From positions 4,693,662 through 4,757,661 of the forward strand of contig OZ037770.1 in NCBI GenBank assembly GCA_964035545.1: a stretch of 64,000 nt of DNA, in the 5' to 3' direction. The translations under genes were made by a program, and so were the position numbers. Source of the DNA: Bugula neritina (lineage: Eukaryota; Bryozoa; Gymnolaemata; Cheilostomatida; Bugulidae). Position 1 is the stretch's first letter, and each line of letters begins with the position of its first letter. The notes under the pieces were generated by a model. The model did not search any database. It worked only from the letters and a program-made list of their open reading frames with translations, and was not told the DNA's origin. Shown here one piece after another: positions 60,801-64,000 of the stretch.

Positions 60801-63687
60801 GTCAAAGTCAGTCAAGTCAAACAGTTTCTTTCTAATCTTATCACTTTCAATTCCCAGTATCAGTGCTTGTAGTATCAGTCGATTGTACATGTCTTTTAAG
60901 TCACATAGTCCTGCAATGGTATGTAGTTCAGTCAAAAATTCGTCAATAGTTCTATTCTCTTGCTTACAAGTCAGTAGTGAGTGAGTCTTAGCCACTAAGT
61001 TTATTCTTGGTTTGCAGTAGTCATCAAACTGCGTCACAACTTTGTCATAGTCAGTTTTGTCATTGTTGTCAGTCCAGTTGAAAGAGTCGTATATTTGGTT
61101 GCCTCGGCGACCGATAGTTCTAAGTAGGTATGCAGTTTTCACTTTGCCTTCGGCTGTATCTTTCGATGTGGCAGTTAAAAAAAGTTCAAAATCACGTTTA
61201 AAAATCTTTCATTCCTCAGGTAAATTCGGTCCATCTGCTAATGGTTTCGGCGCTAGTAATTGCTCCATGTTGTTTCAGTGTAATATTAATAATAATTGGA
61301 CTCGGGGCACCATGTTTTATGTCAATTTGTGATATTATTTCAGCTATCGTAAAAAAGAGAGAACGTGCTCGAGTTAGTTGATTAACGTAAGAGGCCGAAG
61401 CCGTGAATTATTACCGCAATATATATACAAGATAATACTAAAACTATTACAATAAGTGAGACAATTAATTATTAAGATTATGACAAAAAATAGTAAAATA
61501 ATAAAATAACAAATTACAAATAAATGTTTACATGAACGCCGAACAATAACGATGTCTACGAGAAGTTATTACTCCTATTCTAAAGTTGGGCGATTAAGTT
61601 ATCACAGTGCAAAAATTTCAACGAGTGGCTTTTACAATGCAATGCAACTTGGAGAAATTTCAACCCGGCCAAATTGAATTTTTGACCGAAAATCGTGAAG
61701 GTATAAAGGCAACTTGACTCACCCCCATAGTGAAGGTTATTCTTCTCGGCAAAATTGAATTCCCACTGCAAGGCCTCAAATGACTTCTACAATGTGCAAG
61801 AAACAACCAACATAGTGTGCACACATGAAGACATCTTTGTATAAGAATAGGTTATACAACTACCAAAAATATATTTACATGGAGAAACAAAAACACTTCT
61901 TGTGCACGTCTTGAGAACCAATTTGGATCAAGTTTCAATGCTTAAAAGAAAGAATAATGAAAGAAAGACAACTTTTTTTTAAGTCTAACCTTGAGGTAAC
62001 ATTGTGTTGTATTCCAAACAACAGCCTTGGACCTATTACACACTAGACTGAGACCCATGGCCAAAGCTGTGAGAGCCGGGTTCGTGTTGGTATACTCAGC
62101 GTCCACCATCAACACGGTATCCGTGACAACCGCTTTTTGTCCCACTTCCCCGAGCAGAATCAGCCCCGACAGCAACTCTGGAACAGTGCCGGAAGCCCCA
62201 GGTGTCTCTGCTAGCCACCTTAGGGTGTCTACAGGTGCAGCATAAGTGCTGTATAATGCAGTGGAAGTAATTATGAATTTCAGACCAAAATTTTAGTTGA
62301 TATTTGAATTATTTAAAAGGAGTCAACACAGACTTATATAACAAAACACACTCAAGTTTAAAGTCCGTATCCTAGATGGACGAGATATTTTAAAAGCTGG
62401 CTAAAAACCTAAATTATCATGTAGCACAATGGTAAATCACACATGACCTTTACTGGGAATTGACCCCATCACCTTGGTGTTACTATGTCAGCAATCTAAC
62501 CCCTAAAACACTGCTGCTTCCTAACATATTTATAGGATAAGCAAAAGGTATAATAATATGCAGATTTGGTGAAGATCAAATTTTTTGCACACTGAGGTCT
62601 TTGAGCTTCACAATTGGCACGTTGAATCTGCACTCCAAACCAAAACACATGATTACAATATAGGAACTTAAGCTATATCTCATACAATCCATAGATCTAA
62701 ACGACTTATCACTTACACAGATTACAGACTATCACTGCTTCTCACTGCTACAGGACTATCAGGACTATCAAGAGAAAAGATTTAATGTGAACCAGTTACA
62801 ACTGGTTTCAACCAAAACATTGGGATATGTAAATTCTTTTTCAATGATGGCTGTCACTGAGACATGACAAGATGACAGCCTATGATAAGCTGACTGACAG
62901 CACAATACCAGGGAGACTGAAAAACTCATTTGTTGTGAATTATGACATTTATTTTGTAACGAACCTTAAATCTGCCAGCCTACACTGCAAATGCTCTTAT
63001 ATAATTGAGAGCTCCTCCCCCCTCCCCCTACACTATGCCTTTTGTATAACCCCCTTTTCCCCTTCCCACACCACTTACACTCACTGCATGTCCATCATTG
63101 CATTATGTGAATGAATTGTTCATTTGGTCAACATGCAGAAACAACTACTTTGAATGAAACCACAACCAGAAGTTATTACAAACTACAAGCACAATTTAAT
63201 CTGTTACCATAATGGCAGCCAAGCTTTATGATGTAGAATGTTCTAGAAATATAATGAATAAACTATGGGGGTTGTGTAAATACACAATGGCGTTGTTTCC
63301 ATGACAACAAAGTCCATCTACATTCACACTAAACATTATATTATGTGTAAACCCATGTAGTTCTTAATTCATTGTTTTTTTCAAGTTCTCAAATAGAATT
63401 CACACTTTCTATAAAGTGTATAAGTGATGCATATTTACAGTTGAAATTGAAATTTATGATTTCTAGTTCAAAGTTTGGGTGCAGAGCGAAATTAGGTTAT
63501 AGTAATATAGGTAAAACCAAAATATATAAAAATAACTACAGCTTAAAAACGAATAAAAAACCCCTTATTAGCCTGACAGACTAGAAGAGATAGCTGATGT
63601 CATACCAGGGTTGTGGGTGCGCATGTACTCAGCTGAACTATAAATAACTTTTTCTCTCACTTCATCAGACAGTAGGGACAGTGACTT
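54847..63687 (-). CDS. PRODH: Proline dehydrogenase, mitochondrial, copy B (first three exons outside the window)
   Basis: Exons 4-9 on minus: 63606-63687, 61990-62228, 61723-61786, 55926-56148, 55648-55736, 54847-55010. Lengths equal those of copy A (82, 239, 64, 223, 89, 164 nt) and phases agree. Encoded family motifs include DAEYTNTNPALTALA, VWNTTQCYLK, KLVRGAYMVAEENEAK, VLASHNQNSI, GYPVYKSVAVG and YLSRRSHENS. Unlike copy A, the last exon has a normal acceptor (atttag), giving an uninterrupted C-terminus to the TGA at 54847-54849. Intron 6 is enlarged to about 5.6 kb by a MITE holding a Gypsy element, in the same orientation as the gene. Exons 1-3 should lie just past 64000. It is the more likely functional copy, provided the missing part is intact. 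Confidence 0.9.
57042..57275 (-). repeat. 3' LTR of the Gypsy element
   Basis: 234 bases, TG...CA ends. It aligns base for base with 61313-61545 apart from about a dozen differences and one indel. Confidence 0.95.
57276..57290 (-). other. Polypurine tract
   Basis: On minus, ctgtgggaga lies immediately before the 3' LTR, the expected place of the plus-strand primer. Confidence 0.6.
57317..60142 (-). CDS. Gypsy pol: RT, RNase H, integrase
   Basis: One uninterrupted frame of over 930 codons; the first in-frame GTG is at 60112, but the frame is open further up toward 60142. It contains the protease end, RT with LFKR-type motifs, LCDAKEGFYQIPL and the catalytic VADDILIFG. RNase H follows; its first box reads TEASNAGVGATL, with Glu where Asp is usual. 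Integrase has HTGHNGINSTLRR...CRQCQ zinc finger and the D-D-E triad (KVGIDLF, VHTDNGPQF, PQSNGKAE). It is in a different phase from gag-protease. Apart from the RNase H change it looks competent. Confidence 0.92.
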   Translation of the reverse strand, partial: DVTLHEKFLVVETTQHSLLSWKSCLHLDLLQMLSTKSENVNFVTTDPDLQTLLTDFDDIFTGLGKFEQEYRIELRPEAVPVQVRPRKVPLSMKSDLIKTILELEQRQIITKVEAPTDWISHLQPVRKPNGKIRICIDPQNLNQAIKRNHAVMPTLEDVLPQLNGAKFFSLCDAKEGFYQIPLAEESTNLTTFWTPIGKYKYLRLPFGIASAPEEFQRRLTENLAGLDGITIVADDILIFGSTRKEHNRNLEALFKRARQTGLRLNKEKSRFLQDELPYIGHILTTNGLKPNPNKVKAILKMKPPSSSQGVKRFLGHITYMSKFISNLASESEPLRRLLTQNNAQEFHWTDDQMNAFNRLKTLLTDSETLQYFDCNKPVTLQTEASNAGVGATLMQGGKPVAYASRSLTKSEQNYVPLKLECLAIVFGTERFDQYIFGHHAVTIQTDHKPLVSVFRKSIHKASRRLQAMLLHLQRYPNIKVTWQEGAEQITADLLSRDSYFDSPNYQQLPEHIFHIDSRNNDAPVCDDLIDNIRTATAQDNELMTLTNLNKHDWNIANCTTHDKYKHFQDELSVDNGIVYKGLRALIPKTLQRKFLQLLHTGHNGINSTLRRARHTVFWLGITNDIKNNIANCRQCQLDAPRQQKETLLLHTVPQQLWTKVGIDLFEYNHTHYITIVDYTTDYLEYDRLDNQTAETVINSIKRCFRRLGIPRQVHTDNGPQFTSHQFSTFSQSWNFTHTTSSPYHPQSNGKAESAVKIAKRILCRCEEPELALLEHLNTTKEGLTASPIQQLIGGPTRSVLPQVRPETENNQSWWEKQGHNEKLQQRCNDGARDLAVLKEGQPVLVRDWSQHRRKRQEAQINRQLSSRAYAVQLNNNLFRRNRQDIRPLVTEPAGPETPKDPKQNASSTQVDTTESANHSDNLRRSTRERKPPSWMADYVPS
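60126..61268 (-). pseudogene. Gypsy gag-protease with one nonsense codon
   Basis: The natural start is the ATG at 61266-61268 (MEQLLAPKPL), 45 bases inside the LTR. A TGA at 61209-61211 interrupts it where Trp is expected; downstream the frame is open for 338 codons from 61142. It has a gag core, two zinc knuckles (CGNCGGNHPPRACP and CNHCKKFNHFAAYC) and an aspartyl protease start (FQLDTGASCNTL). It ends at 60126, and the protease continues in the pol frame after a +1 shift near 60143, either programmed or a lesion. Confidence 0.85.
61301..61312 (-). other. Primer-binding site of the Gypsy element
   Basis: Directly inside the 5' LTR the minus strand reads TGGTGCCCCGAG, complementary to a tRNA 3' end finishing in CCA. 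The tRNA species is not determined. Confidence 0.8.
61313..61545 (-). repeat. 5' LTR of the Gypsy element
   Basis: 233 bases, partner of 57042-57275, followed by the ATAAC target duplication at 61546-61550. Confidence 0.95.
62425..62525 (-). mobile_element. tRNA-like SINE fragment, copy B
   Basis: Counterpart of 20095-20200, with A-box-like GTGTTTTAGGGGTTAGATTG and B-box-like GGGGTCAATTCC on minus. Present in both duplicates, so it is older than the duplication. Confidence 0.4.
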
Positions 63688-64000
63688 CTTGTCAAATATA
63701 GAATAGTATATGTATTATGAGTATATCGAGCTATATTTCTTCATGTATATCAACATGTCCTAAATTATAATTAAACAATATAATTACATGCATAGATCTT
63801 CTATTTATAGCAATATTGTTTTACATTATAATTGTTCTAAAAAATATTATAGTTTCTAAGTCTTACATTTTTCTACAATTGACAACAAAACAGATTTAAT
63901 GCTTTTATAAACATAACATATATATTTTTCTTAGGATAAATCTAAATGCCAAGTTTTACTAATTAAAATACTGAAACCAGAACTCGTAGCTGAAACAACA

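Larger units (their letters stand above)
57042..61545 (-). mobile_element. Nearly complete Ty3/Gypsy LTR retrotransposon, 4.5 kb
   Basis: Two LTRs (57042-57275 and 61313-61545), about 95% alike by eye, begin TG and end CA. They are flanked by the 5-bp duplication ATAAC (57037-57041 and 61546-61550). A tRNA-type primer-binding site lies inside the right LTR (the 5' LTR on minus) and a purine tract inside the left one. Gag-protease and pol lie between. Only a few lesions are seen, so insertion is fairly recent and later than the MITE and the duplication. Confidence 0.95.
56757..61715. mobile_element. MITE in PRODH B intron 6, split by a Gypsy element
   Basis: Comparison with copy A shows foreign sequence from 56757 to 61715. 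Its ends are inverted: AAGTTGCGTTTATACCTC at the left, and the complement of AAGTTGCCTTTATACCTT at the right. GACT borders both sides. Without the Gypsy element (57042-61545 and one 5-base duplication) it would be about 450 bp. No coding capacity. Confidence 0.75.
44800..64000. repeat. Segmental duplication, copy B (continues past the window)
   Basis: Direct-orientation partner of the segment starting near 6340. Differences by insertion: copy A carries the TIR element at 7322-8637. Copy B carries the hairpin MITE at 48459-48880 and the Gypsy-in-MITE insertion at 56757-61715. Copy B has also lost the reverse-transcriptase half of the shared LINE relic. These differences arose after duplication. 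The last bases of the window match sequence just before PRODH exon 3 of copy A. Confidence 0.93.

Overview
The window looks like AT-rich nuclear DNA of an animal. It has intron-rich genes with GT-AG introns, a true caspase (p20 plus p10), a LRR-Roc-COR GTPase, an animal-type mitochondrial proline dehydrogenase, and many Ty3/Gypsy, LINE, SINE-like and MITE insertions. An early-branching animal such as a demosponge would fit, but that is inference; nothing here fixes the species.

The centre of interest is a tandem segmental duplication. Each copy holds a LRR-Roc-COR-caspase gene on + and, tail to tail with it, a proline dehydrogenase gene on -. Copy A covers about 6.34-23.7 kb. Copy B starts at 36.0 kb and runs off the right edge, so its PRODH lacks its first three exons here. 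The copy B fusion gene reconstructs as 14 exons (36008-52137), 3897 coding nt, 1298 residues, in frame across all 13 junctions. Its order is: small N-terminal domain, 138-nt LRR exons, Roc GTPase, COR, Cys-rich segment, acidic linker, caspase p20, linker, p10. Copy A (8935-13971) has the same exon structure from the last LRR exon onward, but its upstream exons are not seen; a decayed Gypsy element occupies 0.93-6.31 kb.

The two caspase domains differ where it matters. Copy B keeps the catalytic His and Cys and the three residues expected to form the P1-Asp pocket. Copy A has His->Leu and Gln->Glu. The pair therefore looks like one active and one inactive receptor-protease, as with caspase-8 and c-FLIP. 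The function (an NLR-like GTPase-controlled death or immune switch) is inference.

Layout: 0.1-0.9 kb, intact zinc-finger ORF; 0.93-6.31 kb, dead Gypsy element; 6.3-8.9 kb, intronic DNA with a 1.3-kb TIR element; 8.9-14.0 kb, fusion gene A; 14.0-17.6 kb, intergenic with a LINE relic; 17.6-23.7 kb, PRODH A; 24.8-26.5 kb, 14-bp minisatellite; 27.5-30.8 kb, two inverted copies of a TIR element; 30.9-32.7 kb, rearranged Gypsy relic; 34.1-34.6 kb, 18-bp minisatellite; 36.0-52.1 kb, fusion gene B with a CR1-like LINE and a hairpin MITE in its introns; 52.1-54.8 kb, intergenic with the paralogous LINE relic; 54.8-63.7 kb, PRODH B, whose sixth intron holds a Gypsy element nested in a MITE.
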